DNA of 64,000 nt from Ancylobacter koreensis (GCF_023016525.1 NZ_JALKCG010000006.1:180642-244641), one strand, 5' to 3'. Positions 27,388-38,082 are shown, counted from the first letter of the stretch. Numbers and translations: made by a program. The notes: generated from the sequence alone by a model not told the origin.

Positions 27388-28236
27388 ATGCCCATGCTCG
27401 CCCCGCCGATGTTCGCCCTGCCTTTCCCCAGCATAGATCCCGTGCTGATCGAGCTCGGTCCCTTCGCCATACGCTGGTACGCGCTGGCCTATGTCGCCGG
27501 CCTGCTGCTCGGCTGGTGGCTGGCCAAGCGGCTGTGTGCCTCGCCGGGCCTGTGGGGCGGACGCGCGCCGATCAAGCCGGAGGAGTTCGACGACGCGGTG
27601 GTGTGGATCGCCTTCGGCGTCATCTTGGGCGGGCGCATCGGCTATGTGCTGTTCTACAACCTGCCCTATTACGCGGAGCATCCGCTGGAGGCGCTGACCG
27701 TCTGGCACGGCGGCATGGCTTTCCATGGCGGCTTCCTCGGCTCGATCCTCGCCATGTATCTGTTCTGCCGGCGGCGCGGCCTGCCCTTCGTCTCCATGCT
27801 CGACATCGCCGCGACGGTGGTGCCGATCGGGCTGTTCCTCGGGCGGCTGGCCAATTTCATCAACGGCGAATTGTGGGGCCGGCCGAGCGATGTCGCCTGG
27901 GCCATGGTCTTCCCCCATGGCGGGCCGGAGCCGCGCCATCCCAGCCAGCTTTACGAGGCCGGCCTCGAAGGGCTGCTCATGTTCACCCTGCTGATGCTGG
28001 CCGTGCGCGCGGGCGGGCTGAAGCGGCCGGGCACGGTCGCCGGCATATTCGTGTTCCTTTATGGCTGTGCGCGCATCTTCGTGGAGTTCTTCCGCGAGCC
28101 GGACGTGCAGCTCGGCTATCTCGCCGGCGGCTGGCTCACCATGGGCATGCTGCTTTCCCTGCCGATGCTGGCGCTGGGAAGCTGGCTTGTCTGGCGCGCC
28201 CGTCATCGCCCGGCGCTCGACGTCCGCCCGGCATGA
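27388..28236 (+). CDS. lgt: Prolipoprotein diacylglyceryl transferase
   Basis: Lgt transfers diacylglycerol from phosphatidylglycerol to the lipobox cysteine of prelipoproteins in the inner membrane. The 282-residue protein has seven or so transmembrane helices, HGGMAFHGG (108-116) with the essential His, the family signature [14 protein letters not shown] (152-165), and [12 protein letters not shown]. The ATG at 27388 begins the family; the frame is open to 27295 without support. Its stop overlaps the next start (ATGA), so lgt, the MidA-like gene and pgeF form an operon. Confidence 0.97.
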   Translation: MPMLAPPMFALPFPSIDPVLIELGPFAIRWYALAYVAGLLLGWWLAKRLCASPGLWGGRAPIKPEEFDDAVVWIAFGVILGGRIGYVLFYNLPYYAEHPLEALTVWHGGMAFHGGFLGSILAMYLFCRRRGLPFVSMLDIAATVVPIGLFLGRLANFINGELWGRPSDVAWAMVFPHGGPEPRHPSQLYEAGLEGLLMFTLLMLAVRAGGLKRPGTVAGIFVFLYGCARIFVEFFREPDVQLGYLAGGWLTMGMLLSLPMLALGSWLVWRARHRPALDVRPA

Positions 28237-29360
28237 CCGCCCTCGCCGACATCCTCGCCCGGCAGATCGCCCTCACGGGGCCGATCACCGTCGCCGACTA
28301 CATGGAACAGTGCCTGTTCCACCCGACGCTTGGCTACTACACCACGCGCGAGCCCTTCGGCGCGGCCGGCGATTTCGTCACCGCGCCGGAGATCAGCCAG
28401 ATGTTCGGCGAGTTGCTCGGCCTGTGGGCGGCGGAAACCTGGCTGCGCCTCGGCTCGCCCGCGCCTTTCGTCCTGGCCGAACTCGGCCCCGGCCGCGGCA
28501 CGATGATGGCCGACATGCTGCGCGCCACCGCCCGCGTGCCCGGGATGCACGAAGCCGCGCGCGTGGTGCTGGTGGAAGCCTCGCCGCGCCTGCGCGCCAA
28601 GCAGGCGGAAACGCTGCGCGGCCATGCCGTCGAATGGGTGGAGCGGATCGAGGCGCTGCCGCCCGGCCCGCTCATCGCGCTCGGCAATGAATTCGTCGAC
28701 GCGCTGCCCATCCGCCAGTTCCTGCGGACCCCGGACGGCATCGCCGAGCGCATGGTCGGCCTCGATTCCGCCGGCAAGCTCGCCTTCGGCCTGCGCCCCG
28801 GCGCCCGGCCCGACGCGCGCGGCGAAGTCCGGCTCGCCGCCGCCCCGCCGGGGGCGGTGCTGGAAACCTGCCCGCTCGGCCTCTCCATCGCCGCCACCCT
28901 CGGTGCCCGCATCGCCGTGAGCGGCGGCGCGGCGCTGCTGGTCGATTACGGCCATGCCGGCGAGCGGGAACAAGGCGGTGGCTTCGGCGACACGCTGCAG
29001 GCGCTCCACCGCCGGAGCTTCGACGATGTGCTGGCGCACCCCGGCGAAGCGGACCTCACCGCCCATGTCGACTTCGCCGCCCTCGCTCATGCCGCCACGG
29101 CCGCCGGTGCGCGCGTGTTCGGGCCCATCGGCCAGGGCGCGCTGCTGGAGCGCCTCGGCCTCGACGAGCGCGCCTTCCGGCTGAAGCGCGCGGCGAGCGA
29201 CGCCGACCGGGAAATGGTGGAGGCGGCGCGCCTGCGCCTCGCCGGCACGGAAGAAGGGCAGATGGGCGCCCTCTTCAAGGCGCTCGCTCTGGTGCATCCT
29301 GCGCTGAACGAGATCGCCGGATTCGCTCCCGGCGAGGCATTCGAGGAAGGTTCCGCATGA
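28233..29360 (+). CDS. MidA/NDUFAF7-like SAM-dependent methyltransferase
   Basis: A 375-residue protein of the DUF185 family. The mitochondrial homologue NDUFAF7 (MidA) methylates an arginine of a complex I subunit; the bacterial role is probably similar but unproven. It begins [43 protein letters not shown], the diagnostic N-terminus. The SAM motif is [16 protein letters not shown] (81-96), followed by [20 protein letters not shown] 28233 overlaps the lgt stop and the gene's own stop overlaps pgeF, so all three are translationally coupled. Confidence 0.92.
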   Translation: MTALADILARQIALTGPITVADYMEQCLFHPTLGYYTTREPFGAAGDFVTAPEISQMFGELLGLWAAETWLRLGSPAPFVLAELGPGRGTMMADMLRATARVPGMHEAARVVLVEASPRLRAKQAETLRGHAVEWVERIEALPPGPLIALGNEFVDALPIRQFLRTPDGIAERMVGLDSAGKLAFGLRPGARPDARGEVRLAAAPPGAVLETCPLGLSIAATLGARIAVSGGAALLVDYGHAGEREQGGGFGDTLQALHRRSFDDVLAHPGEADLTAHVDFAALAHAATAAGARVFGPIGQGALLERLGLDERAFRLKRAASDADREMVEAARLRLAGTEEGQMGALFKALALVHPALNEIAGFAPGEAFEEGSA

Positions 29361-30118
29361 AGGTCGAGTCCGCCGCGCTCAGCGCCCTGCCCGGCATCCG
29401 CCATGCCTTCTTCACCCGCGAGGGCGGCGTGTCGGAAGGCATCTATGCCGGGCTGAACGGCGGCACGGGCTCGCGCGACGACCAGACCCTCGTCGCCGAG
29501 AACCGCGCCCGCATGGCGGCGGCGCTCGGCGTGCCGGCCGGCCACCTGCTCACCGCCTGGCAGATCCATTCGCCGGACTGCGTGGTGGTCGACCGGCCGT
29601 GGGACGAGCGCCCCAAGGCCGATGCGGTGGCCACCGCCACGGTCGGCATCGCCGCCGCCGTCTCCATCGCCGATTGCGGCCCGGTGCTGTTCGCCGATCC
29701 TGAAGCGCGCGTCGTCGGCGCCGCCCATGCCGGCTGGAAGGGCGCGGTCGGCGGCGTGCTCGACGCCACCCTCGCCCGCATGGAGGAACTGGGCGCCCGG
29801 CGCGAACGCATCGTCGCCGCCATCGGCCCGCTGATCCGGCAGGAGAGCTACGAGGTCGGCCCGGACTTCATCGACACGCTGACGGGGCTCGATGCACGCA
29901 ACGACCGCTTCCTCGCCGCCTCCGAACGGCGCAACCACGCCATGTTCGACCTGCCCGGCTACATCGCCGCCCGGCTGTCGGGGCTCGGCGTCGGCACCAT
30001 CGACGATCTCGGCCTCGACACCTATGCCGACGAGGCGCGCTTCTTCTCCTATCGCCGTGCCACCCATCGCGGCGAACCCGACTACGGACGCCTCGTCGCC
30101 GCCATCACGCTGGTCTGA
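29357..30118 (+). CDS. pgeF: Peptidoglycan editing factor PgeF (YfiH/LACC1 family)
   Basis: A 253-residue protein of the multicopper-polyphenol-oxidase-like family, described variously as a peptidoglycan editing factor and a purine nucleoside phosphorylase. The zinc ligands are visible: His71 in AWQIHSPD, Cys107 in SIADCGPVLF, His124 in AAHAGWKGA. FFTREGGVSEGIYAGLNGG opens the fold, and the C-terminal part ends FFSYRRATHRGEPDYGR. The start overlaps the preceding stop (ATGA). It is the last gene of the lgt operon; the M24 peptidase remnant follows 25 bases later. Confidence 0.93.
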   Translation: MKVESAALSALPGIRHAFFTREGGVSEGIYAGLNGGTGSRDDQTLVAENRARMAAALGVPAGHLLTAWQIHSPDCVVVDRPWDERPKADAVATATVGIAAAVSIADCGPVLFADPEARVVGAAHAGWKGAVGGVLDATLARMEELGARRERIVAAIGPLIRQESYEVGPDFIDTLTGLDARNDRFLAASERRNHAMFDLPGYIAARLSGLGVGTIDDLGLDTYADEARFFSYRRATHRGEPDYGRLVAAITLV

Positions 30119-30143
30119 GGAAACGACAATCTGAGGAATTGCC

Positions 30144-31294
30144 ATGGCGCTGCATTTCACCGGACCCGAATTCGAGCGCCGGCGGCAGCGCCTGCTCGCG
30201 GTCATGGCCGAACAGGGTCTCGACGGCCTGCTGATGTTCCAGCAGGAATCGATGTACTGGCTCACCGGCTACGACACCTTCGGCTTCTGCTTCTTCCAGT
30301 CGCTCTGGCTGGGGGCGGACGGGCGCATCGCCTGCTCACCCGCTCGGCGGACCTGCGGCAGGCGCAGCACACCTCGCTGATCGAGGACATCCGCGTGTGG
30401 ACCGACCGCGCCGACGCCACGCCGCAGCAGCAGCTGCGCGACATGGTGGCCGATCTCGGCGGCACGGGCGCGCGCATCGGCGTCGAATATGAAAGCTACG
30501 GCCTCACCGCGAGCGCGGGAAAGAAACTCGACGCCGCCTTCGAAGGTTTCGCCACCCTCCTCGACGCCTCCCGCCTCGTCGACCGGCTGCGCGCGGTGAA
30601 GTCGCCGGCCGAGATCATCTATGTCCGGCAGGCGGGCAAGCTGGCGCTGGCCGCGCGCGAGGCCGCCATCGCCACCGTCGCGGGCGGCGTCGACGAGGGC
30701 GAGGTGCTCGCCGCCATGCAGGGCGCCGTCTTCCGGGGCGGCGGCGATTATCCCGCCAACGAGTTCATCATCGGCCCTGGCCGCGACGCGCTGCTGTGCC
30801 GCTACAAGTCCGGCCGTCGCGTGCTGGACGACGAGGACCAGATCACGCTGGAATGGGCCGGCACCTATCGCCACTACCACGCGGCGATGATGGAAACCGT
30901 CGTCGTCGGCCCGCCGCGCGACCGGCATCTGGAGCTGTTCGCCGCCGCGAAGCAAGCACTGGAAGCCTGCGCCCACGCCATGGTGCCGGGAAAGACCGCC
31001 GGCGAGGTCTTCGCCGCCCATGCCCACGTGATGGACGGGCACGGGCTGGAGAAGCACCGCCTCGCCGCCTGCGGCTATTCGCTCGGCGCCAAGTTCACCC
31101 CCTCCTGGATGGACCCGCCGATGTTCTACGCGGACAATCCCTGGGTGCTGGAGCCGGGCATGGTGCTGTTCGCGCACATGATCCTGATGGACAGCGAGAG
31201 CGGCACCGCCATGTGCCTCGGGCGCACCTACCTCGTCGGCGTTAACGGTAACGAGTGCTTAACGGAGGCCCCTCTGGACCTAATCGTTAATTAG
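30144..31294 (+). pseudogene. M24 metallopeptidase (Xaa-Pro dipeptidase-like), frameshifted
   Basis: Two consecutive frames encode one ~383-residue M24-family peptidase. Frame 1 (30144-30332) encodes the start of the creatinase-like N-terminal domain (LLMFQQESMYWLTGYDTFGFCF, then SLWLGADGRIA). Frame 2 continues from 30333 with LLTRSADLRQAQHTSLIEDIRVW and runs to 31294. At 30328-30336 the text reads ATCGCCTGC; one extra C (GCC CTG CTC) would restore the frame. The C-terminal catalytic domain is intact in appearance (EWAGTYRHYHAAMMET, CGYSLGAKF, EPGMVLFAHMI). Translated as it stands, the product stops after 78 residues. Either a true frameshift or a base-call error in a short C run. Confidence 0.85.
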
Positions 31295-31379
31295 TTTTAA
31301 CCATTGCCGGTCCGTCGGCGACAGCCGCGACTCCGCCTGCCGGAGATACGTGGCGCGACCGACCATCTGGGGATGGTTC

Positions 31380-32048
31380 ATGTTCGATCGACTTCGCCGC
31401 GCACTGGGCCGGCGCCTGCCGACGACGGCGGTCCTGATGGCCGCTCTGGCCCTCGGCGCCTGCCAGACCGACGGCAACAAGCCGGTTGCGGCCAAGTCCA
31501 TTTCCTCCCCCTCCTCCGGCGGCAAGGCGCTCGCCTTCGAATCCATCGACGGCCCGCCCAAGCCCGTCTTCGACAAGCTGGTGGCCAACCTCACCACCGA
31601 GGCGCAGGCCCAGCAGGTTCCCATCGCCTCCCGGCAGTCGCAGGCCGCCTACCGCGTGCGCGGCTATCTCGCCGCCAGCGTCGAGAACGGCAAGGGCGAG
31701 GTGGACTGGGTGTGGGACGTGTTCGACGCCGACCGTGAGCGCGTGCTCCGCGTCGCCGGCGTGGAGAAGGTCGGCCCCGGCAAGGATGTCTGGAACGGCC
31801 TCGACGACGCGATGATCCAGCGCATCGCCGCCAAAAGCCTCGACGAGATTTCCACCCGCCTCGCGGCCGGCTCTACCCCCGGTTCCGGCCCGGCCCGCAC
31901 GCTCGATCCCGCTGACGCCCCGCCGGTGCGTGAGGATGACGGCCCGGCCGTCGCCGACGGCAGCGAGGAGCCCGGCCCCGCCCTGGCCGAGACCGCCCCC
32001 GCCGCCGGCGCCCCGGCCAACGCCCTCACCTTCGCCGCCCATCCGTGA
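31380..32048 (+). CDS. Putative lipoprotein of unknown function
   Basis: A 222-residue exported lipoprotein. The signal peptide has a basic start (MFDRLRRALGRRL) and ends with the lipobox L25-G26-A27-C28, so it should be acylated at Cys28 by Lgt, encoded 3 kb upstream. Residues 50-170 are a mixed domain (FDKLVANLTTEAQAQQVPI, AAYRVRGYLAASVENGKGEVDWVWDVFDADRERVLRVAG), and the last 50 are Pro/Ala-rich and disordered. I do not recognise a named family. The ATG at 31380 follows GGGGATG. The gap before it contains TTAATTAG-type AT-rich sequence, likely the promoter. Confidence 0.82.
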   Translation: MFDRLRRALGRRLPTTAVLMAALALGACQTDGNKPVAAKSISSPSSGGKALAFESIDGPPKPVFDKLVANLTTEAQAQQVPIASRQSQAAYRVRGYLAASVENGKGEVDWVWDVFDADRERVLRVAGVEKVGPGKDVWNGLDDAMIQRIAAKSLDEISTRLAAGSTPGSGPARTLDPADAPPVREDDGPAVADGSEEPGPALAETAPAAGAPANALTFAAHP

Positions 32049-32071
32049 TGCGTGGAAGCCGCGTGCGGATG

Positions 32072-32094
32072 CCCTATGCGGCCACCGCATAGGG
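32072..32094. terminator. Perfect 10-bp hairpin between lipoprotein gene and prs
   Basis: CCCTATGCGG and CCGCATAGGG are exact complements around a CCA loop, 23 bases after the lipoprotein stop. There is no T run, so it could be a Rho-dependent 3' end or a protein-binding palindrome in the prs upstream region. Confidence 0.5.
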
Positions 32095-32212
32095 ACAAGC
32101 CGCCGCAACAGCCTCGCGCGGCTTTACAGGCCGGGCCGGCCCGCCTATCAGGTCTGCGCGACGGCTGTACGACGGTCGGGCGGCACTATTGACGGCTGGG
32201 AGCGCGCCGGAA

Positions 32213-33166
<954 letters not shown>

Positions 33167-33297
33167 GCCGGCGGCAGCTCTCTACCAGAACGGCGAAAAC
33201 CCGCCCCGGCGCGGCGCTTATTGTGCGCTGCGCCATTTTCGCTCCACAGTTCGGCCCCAGCCTGCCGGCTCGCTCAACGAACCGGACGACGCCCCCG

Positions 33298-34212
33298 ATG
33301 CGACTTTCCGCGACGCATCCCGACAGTCTGCGCGCCGCCAGTCTGCGCACCCTGCCGTGCACGAAGCTGACGGGCGCCCTGCTCGCCGCCGCCCTGCTCG
33401 GCGCCCCCGCCCCCCTCGCCGCGTCCTCCCTCGATCCCTGGCAGACCATCGTCGTCGTGCCGGCGCACGAGGCGGAAGCCTCGCCCTATGACGCCGCGCA
33501 GCAGGCCGCTGCCGACGCCGACGGTACGGCGCCCGCCCAGCCGCAGCAGAATGCGCAGGAGGCGGCACACCAGGACGTGCCGGAAGACCCTTATGTACCC
33601 TTCGACCCGGAAGCCGAGACCGCCGTCGCGCCCTCGCTCTGGACGCTGATCGAGCTCGGCCTCGGCGGCGCCGACGAGCCGGCGGCGGACACGCCGGCGC
33701 AGGCCGCGTCGCCGTCCTGGCTGCCCAGCGGCAAGGACAGCGTGGCCGGCCGTGCACGCGCCGACCTGCCGACGCGGATGGACCTGCAGCAGGGCGCGGC
33801 CAGCCTCTCGGTCTCCTCCAAGGCGAGCGCCGTGGCGCCGGCCTCGGGCGCGCTCAGCACGACCGGCACTTCCGGCACCGGCGAGATCACCGGCAAGGTC
33901 GGGCTCCTGCAGGACTATGTCACCGTCTACACCGCCGGCACGGTGGGCGCCTCGGCGAGCGGCAGCACGGCCAACCTCTATGACAGCCTCGCCGTCGGCA
34001 GCACCTACAGCGTGCCGCTGGCCCCCGTCGGCCTCGGCGACCAGAAGCTCGGCGCCAGCGTGGAGTTGAACGACAGCCGCACTGTCACCACAGGGGTGGA
34101 ACTGCGCGCGCCGGTGGGCGCGGCGGAGCGCTTCATCTCGGTGGAGCGCACCCAGGGACCGGATTCGGCCGGCAGCGGTATCGTGAAGGCCGGCGTGCTC
34201 GGCAAGTTCTGA
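33298..34212 (+). CDS. Exported protein of unknown function, Ala/Pro-rich
   Basis: I do not recognise this 304-residue product. It has a signal peptide (TKLTGALLAAALLGAPAPLAA, probably cleaved before SSLDPW). A low-complexity region follows, rich in Ala, Asp, Gln and Pro (about 60-150). The C-terminal half is beta-rich (GKVGLLQDYVTVYTAGTVGASASG, QKLGASVELNDSRTVTTGVELRAPVGAAERFISVERTQG, ending AGVLGKF). The repeated strand pattern and the final Phe suggest an outer-membrane or surface beta-structure, but this is only a guess. The ATG at 33298 begins the signal peptide. Confidence 0.7.
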   Translation: MRLSATHPDSLRAASLRTLPCTKLTGALLAAALLGAPAPLAASSLDPWQTIVVVPAHEAEASPYDAAQQAAADADGTAPAQPQQNAQEAAHQDVPEDPYVPFDPEAETAVAPSLWTLIELGLGGADEPAADTPAQAASPSWLPSGKDSVAGRARADLPTRMDLQQGAASLSVSSKASAVAPASGALSTTGTSGTGEITGKVGLLQDYVTVYTAGTVGASASGSTANLYDSLAVGSTYSVPLAPVGLGDQKLGASVELNDSRTVTTGVELRAPVGAAERFISVERTQGPDSAGSGIVKAGVLGKF

Positions 34213-34323
34213 GGCGGCAGGCCCCGGCGCATTGCCCGCCAAGGCTTTTGCTGCTATGAGCCGGCCCGTCCGTGGCCTTTCCGCACCCCTGGAGGCGCGC
34301 CGCGGTCAAGCAGACCTCGCCTG

Positions 34324-34358
34324 AAGGACCGGGCCGCGCGAGCGGCCTTCGTCCTTTT
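34324..34358 (+). terminator. Terminator-like hairpin just upstream of rplY
   Basis: AAGGAC pairs with GTCCTT around an inner stem GGCCGC-GCGA-GCGGCC, followed by TTTTGC. It could end the transcript of the 33298 gene, or act as an attenuator in the rplY leader, since it is only 23 bases before the rplY start. Confidence 0.55.
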
Positions 34359-34380
34359 GCAACCATGTAAGGACAAGTCA

Positions 34381-35004
34381 ATGACCGCTACCAAGCAGCT
34401 CAAGGCGCTGGCGCGCACGAAGGTCGGCAAGGGGGCCGCTCGTGCCGAACGTCGCGCCGGCCGTGTTCCCGCCGTGATCTACGGCGACGGCAAGCCCCCC
34501 GTCGGCATCACCCTCGACCATGTCGAGATCAACCGCATCATCTATGCCGGCCACTTCCTGACCACCCTGTTCGACGTCGACGTCGACGGTCAGAAGTACC
34601 ACGTCATTCCGCGCGACTATCAGCTTGACCCGGTGAAGGACTTCCCGCTTCACATCGACTTCCTGCGCGTGGCGGCCGGCACCAGCCTCTCGGTCGACGT
34701 TCCGGTCCACTTCCTGAACACCGACACCGCCCCGGCCCTCAAGCAGGGCGCCACGCTGAACATCGTCAGCCACACGGTCTCGCTGAACGCGCCGGCCGAA
34801 TCGATCCCCGAGGCGGTCGAGGTCGACGTGTCGAAGTACAGCTTCGGCGACTCGATCCACCTCTCCGCGATCAAGCTGCCGGCCGGCGTGACCTGGGCGG
34901 GCCATGGCGACGACACGCTGGCCACCATCACCACCCCGTCGGGCCTGAAGGAAGCCGACGCCGACGAGGCTGCGGCCGCCGCAGCGGAAGCCGCCAAGTC
35001 CTGA
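34381..35004 (+). CDS. rplY: 50S ribosomal protein L25/general stress protein Ctc
   Basis: L25 binds 5S rRNA in the central protuberance of the 50S subunit; the longer Ctc-type form has an extra C-terminal beta domain. The 207-residue product has the L25 domain ([65 protein letters not shown]), then the TL5/Ctc C-terminal domain ([23 protein letters not shown]), then an acidic Ala-rich tail. The ATG at 34381 has AAGGACAAG upstream. The order rplY-pth-ychF is common in Alphaproteobacteria. Confidence 0.96.
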   Translation: MTATKQLKALARTKVGKGAARAERRAGRVPAVIYGDGKPPVGITLDHVEINRIIYAGHFLTTLFDVDVDGQKYHVIPRDYQLDPVKDFPLHIDFLRVAAGTSLSVDVPVHFLNTDTAPALKQGATLNIVSHTVSLNAPAESIPEAVEVDVSKYSFGDSIHLSAIKLPAGVTWAGHGDDTLATITTPSGLKEADADEAAAAAAEAAKS

Positions 35005-35049
35005 CGTCCAGATCACGCCCGGGCCCCTCGCCCGGACGGTCCGTCAACC

Positions 35050-35077
35050 GAGAGCCGGAAGCCCGCTTCCGGCTCTC
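35050..35077 (+). terminator. Terminator after rplY
   Basis: GAGAGCCGGAAGC at 35050-35062 is the exact complement of GCTTCCGGCTCTC at 35065-35077, with a CC turn, followed by GTCGTTTC. It lies 45 bases after the rplY stop and 50 bases before pth. Confidence 0.8.
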
Positions 35078-35126
35078 GTCGTTTCGGCGCCGGCTGCGGC
35101 GCGCTTCGGCGGCACGGAGGCTCGCC

Positions 35127-35744
35127 ATGCTGCTCTTCACCGGGCTCGGCAATCCCGGGCCGAAATATGCCGGCAACCGGCACAATATCGGCTTCATGGC
35201 GGTGGACGCCATCGCCCGGCGGCACCGTTTCTCGCCGTGGCGCCGGCGCTTCCAGGGCGCGGCCTGCGAGGGCGAGATCGAGGGCGTGAAAATCATCGCC
35301 CTGCTGCCCGAAACCTACATGAACGAATCCGGCCGGGCGGTCGCCGAGGCGCAGCGCTTCTACAAGATCGAGCTGCGCGACATCTTCGTCTTCCATGACG
35401 AGCTCGACCTGCCGCCCGCCAAGGTGCGCACCAAGGTCGGCGGCGGCAATGCCGGCCATAACGGCCTGCGCTCCATCACCGCCCATTGCGGCAATGATTA
35501 CCCCCGCGTGCGGCTCGGCATCGGTCATCCCGGCGACAAGGCGCTGGTGCACAACTATGTGCTGAGCGACTTCGCCAAGGCCGAGCGCGGCTGGGTGGAC
35601 GCGGTGTGCGACGGCTGCGCGGACCTCGCGGGCCTCCTCGCCACGCACCGGCCGGACGAGTTCCAGAACCGCATCCACCTGTTCCTCGACGCGCAGGGCT
35701 TCGGCGCGCCGGAGAAGGCCGCCGGCGCCCGCAAGCCGGGCTGA
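35127..35744 (+). CDS. pth: Peptidyl-tRNA hydrolase
   Basis: Pth recycles tRNA from peptidyl-tRNAs that fall off the ribosome. The 205-residue protein has [19 protein letters not shown] (catalytic His in NRHNIG), [46 protein letters not shown] and RLGIGHPG. These contain the conserved Asn, Asp and His of the active site. The start ATG 35127 has a GGAGGC site. It follows rplY and a terminator, so it probably has its own promoter or relies on read-through; ychF follows after ~110 bases. Confidence 0.97.
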   Translation: MLLFTGLGNPGPKYAGNRHNIGFMAVDAIARRHRFSPWRRRFQGAACEGEIEGVKIIALLPETYMNESGRAVAEAQRFYKIELRDIFVFHDELDLPPAKVRTKVGGGNAGHNGLRSITAHCGNDYPRVRLGIGHPGDKALVHNYVLSDFAKAERGWVDAVCDGCADLAGLLATHRPDEFQNRIHLFLDAQGFGAPEKAAGARKPG

Positions 35745-35856
35745 GCGGGCCTTCCCACTCCACGTGCCTCGTGCACTTGCATTCGCCACCCGTCCTGCCT
35801 AACCACGGCGGCAACCGTTCCTCTCGCAACCGTTCCTCTCGACCGAGCATCGCACC

Positions 35857-36954
35857 ATGGGCTTCAAATGCGGCATCGTCGGCCTGCCGAACGTCGGCAA
35901 GTCGACCCTCTTCAACGCTCTGACGCAGACCGCGGCGGCACAGGCGGCGAACTACCCCTTCTGCACCATCGAGCCCAATGTCGGCGACGTCGCCGTGCCC
36001 GACCCGCGCCTCGAAACGCTGGCGCAGATCGCCGGCTCGCAGCAGATCATCCCGACCCGGCTGACCTTCGTCGACATTGCCGGCCTGGTGCGCGGCGCCT
36101 CCAAGGGCGAGGGGCTCGGCAACCAGTTCCTCGCCAATATCCGCGAATGCGACGCCATCGCCCATGTAGTGCGCTGTTTCGAGGATTCCGATGTCACCCA
36201 TGTCGAGGGCAAGCTCGCCCCGGTGTCCGACATCGAGACCATCGAGACCGAGCTGATGCTGGCTGATCTCGAAAGCCTGGAAAAGCGCGCCGGCGCGCTG
36301 GAGAAGAAGGCCAAGGGCGGCGACAAGGAAGCCAAGGAACTGCTCGACCTGATGACCCGCGCCCTCGTGCTGCTGCGCGACGGCAAGCCGGCGCGTCTGG
36401 TCGAGGTGAAGCCGGAGGAGGAAAAGGCCTTCCGCATGCTCGGCCTGCTGTCCTCCAAGCCGGTGCTCTATGTCTGCAATGTCGAGGAAGCCTCGGCGAA
36501 GGCCGGCAACTCCCTCTCCGCCGAGGTTTTCGCCCGCGCGGCGGAGGAAGGCGCCAAGGCCGTCGTCGTCTCCGCCAAGATCGAGAGCGAGATCGCCGTG
36601 CTGCCGGCCGACGAGCAGAAGGACTATCTCGAAGCCATCGACCTCGAGGAGCCCGGCCTCAACCGCATCATCCGCACCGGCTACGAGTTGCTGAAGCTCG
36701 TGACCTATTTCACCGTTGGCCCGAAGGAAGCGCGCGCCTGGACCATCACATCAGGCACCAAGGCGCCGGGCGCGGCGGGCGTCATCCACTCGGACTTCGA
36801 GAAGGGCTTCATCCGCGCCGAGACCATCGCCTATGACGACTATGTCAAGGGCAAAGGCGAGGCCGGCGCGCGCGATGCCGGCCGCCTGCGGCTGGAAGGC
36901 AAGGAATATGTCGTCGCCGACGGCGACGTGCTGCATTTCCGCTTCAACAACTGA
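35857..36954 (+). CDS. ychF: Redox-regulated ribosome-binding ATPase YchF
   Basis: YchF is an Obg-family P-loop protein that prefers ATP and binds ribosomes, with a role in stress control. The 365-residue protein has G1 GLPNVGKSTLFNAL, the G3 region VDIAGLVRGASKGEGLGNQFLANIRE, a long helical coiled coil (about 120-200), G4-like LYVCNVEE, and the C-terminal TGS domain (LLKLVTYFTVGPKEARAWTI, FIRAETIAYDDYV, EYVVADGDVLHFRFNN). The ATG at 35857 begins MGFKCGIVG, the family start. Its length equals the E. coli protein's. Confidence 0.97.
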   Translation: MGFKCGIVGLPNVGKSTLFNALTQTAAAQAANYPFCTIEPNVGDVAVPDPRLETLAQIAGSQQIIPTRLTFVDIAGLVRGASKGEGLGNQFLANIRECDAIAHVVRCFEDSDVTHVEGKLAPVSDIETIETELMLADLESLEKRAGALEKKAKGGDKEAKELLDLMTRALVLLRDGKPARLVEVKPEEEKAFRMLGLLSSKPVLYVCNVEEASAKAGNSLSAEVFARAAEEGAKAVVVSAKIESEIAVLPADEQKDYLEAIDLEEPGLNRIIRTGYELLKLVTYFTVGPKEARAWTITSGTKAPGAAGVIHSDFEKGFIRAETIAYDDYVKGKGEAGARDAGRLRLEGKEYVVADGDVLHFRFNN

Positions 36955-37042
36955 GGCGACGGTCCGCCCGACGCGGCCCGCGCTTGACCTTCGCGCCTCT
37001 CTCGCCTGTCATGGCGAGCTGCGTGAGGGAGTTCGACGAGCG

Positions 37043-37501
37043 ATGCTCTTCTGGGAGGACTTTCAGGAGGGCCATGTGGCGACCTGCGGTCGCTATGTGG
37101 TCGGGCGCGAGGAGATCCTCGCCTTCGCGAACGACTACGATCCGCTGCCCATCCATCTCGACGATTCCGCCGCCGAGGCGACGCGGCTCGGCGGGCTGTC
37201 GGCCTCCGGCTGGCACCTGTGCTGCATCTTCATGCGCCTCGCTGCCGACGGCTTCCTCACCAATTCCGACTGTCTCGGCTCGCCCGGCCTCGACGAGGTG
37301 CGCTTTCTCAAGCCCGTGCACCCCGGCACGGTGCTGAGCCTGCGCCGCGAGGTGCTGGAGACGCGCTCCTCCAAGAGCCGGCCGGAGATGGGGCTCGTGA
37401 AGTTCCGCTTCGAACTGGTCGACGCCGACGGCACGGTGATGACCGATCTCGTCGGCACCGTGCTGTTCGGCCGGCGCAATCCCGGCTTCCGGCCGATCTG
37501 A
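37043..37501 (+). CDS. MaoC-family dehydratase, copy 1
   Basis: A 152-residue hot-dog-fold (R)-enoyl-CoA hydratase-like protein. MaoC features are MLFWEDFQEGHVATCGRYVVGREEILAFANDYDPLPIHLD (the D-x4-H catalytic pair in DYDPLPIH), LSASGWHLCCIFMRL and DEVRFLKPVHPGTVLSLR. The substrate is unknown. The ATG at 37043 starts the domain. A second, similar gene begins 11 bases after its stop. The two may form a heterodimer or a pseudo-tandem of the double hot-dog type. It follows ychF by ~90 bases. Confidence 0.9.
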   Translation: MLFWEDFQEGHVATCGRYVVGREEILAFANDYDPLPIHLDDSAAEATRLGGLSASGWHLCCIFMRLAADGFLTNSDCLGSPGLDEVRFLKPVHPGTVLSLRREVLETRSSKSRPEMGLVKFRFELVDADGTVMTDLVGTVLFGRRNPGFRPI

Positions 37502-37512
37502 GGGGGTGGGCG

Positions 37513-37989
37513 ATGCGGTTCTTCGAGGATATCGAGATCGGTGCCACCACGCGTCTGGGCTCCTACACCTTCAGCGAGGCGGAAATCCTCGCCTTTGCCC
37601 GCGCCTGGGACCCGCAGTCCTTCCATCTCGACGCGGCGGCGGGCGCGCGCACCCATTTCGGCGGGCTCGTCGCCTCCGGCTGGCAGAGCGTGGTGGTGAG
37701 CGCGAAGCTGCGCGCGCAGGCCTGGGCGCGCGAGGGCGAGACCCTGCGCCGGGCCGGCCTGCGGGCGCCGCGCATCGGCCCCTCTCCCGGCTTCAAGGAG
37801 CTGAAATGGCTGCGGCCGGTGCGGCCGGGCGACACCCTCACCTTCGAGAGCGAGGTGACGGCGAAGAAGCCAAGCGCGACACGCCCGGAATGGGGCCTCG
37901 TCTTCACCCGCGAGACCGGGACCGACCAGCACGGCCGCCTCGCCTTCGAGCTCACCAACTGCGTCTTCGTGGAGCGACTGGAGGCGTAA
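37513..37989 (+). CDS. MaoC-family dehydratase, copy 2
   Basis: A 158-residue paralogue of the preceding gene. It starts MRFFEDIEIGATTRLGSYTFSEAEILAFARAWDPQSFHLD (catalytic D-x4-H in WDPQSFH). It continues with LVASGWQSVVVSAKL and ELKWLRPVRPGDTLTF. It follows copy 1 by 11 bases with a GGGGGTGG site, so the two are surely co-transcribed. Tandem MaoC genes are common in Hyphomicrobiales, but the pathway is not known; no acyl-CoA gene is adjacent. It converges with petC. Confidence 0.9.
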   Translation: MRFFEDIEIGATTRLGSYTFSEAEILAFARAWDPQSFHLDAAAGARTHFGGLVASGWQSVVVSAKLRAQAWAREGETLRRAGLRAPRIGPSPGFKELKWLRPVRPGDTLTFESEVTAKKPSATRPEWGLVFTRETGTDQHGRLAFELTNCVFVERLEA

Positions 37990-38082
37990 TCCTCCCGCCC
38001 TCATGATGCCTACGCTCGTGCCGCCTGCCCCGAGCCGTTGCTCGACGGGCGCGTCAGCCCCGCCAACGTTGTCCCAACGCAA

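Noticed and set aside
34324..34358. L25 autoregulatory RNA leader before rplY
   Set aside because: The hairpin could be a simple terminator of the preceding gene; I cannot show a 5S rRNA-like fold by eye, so I list it only as terminator-like.
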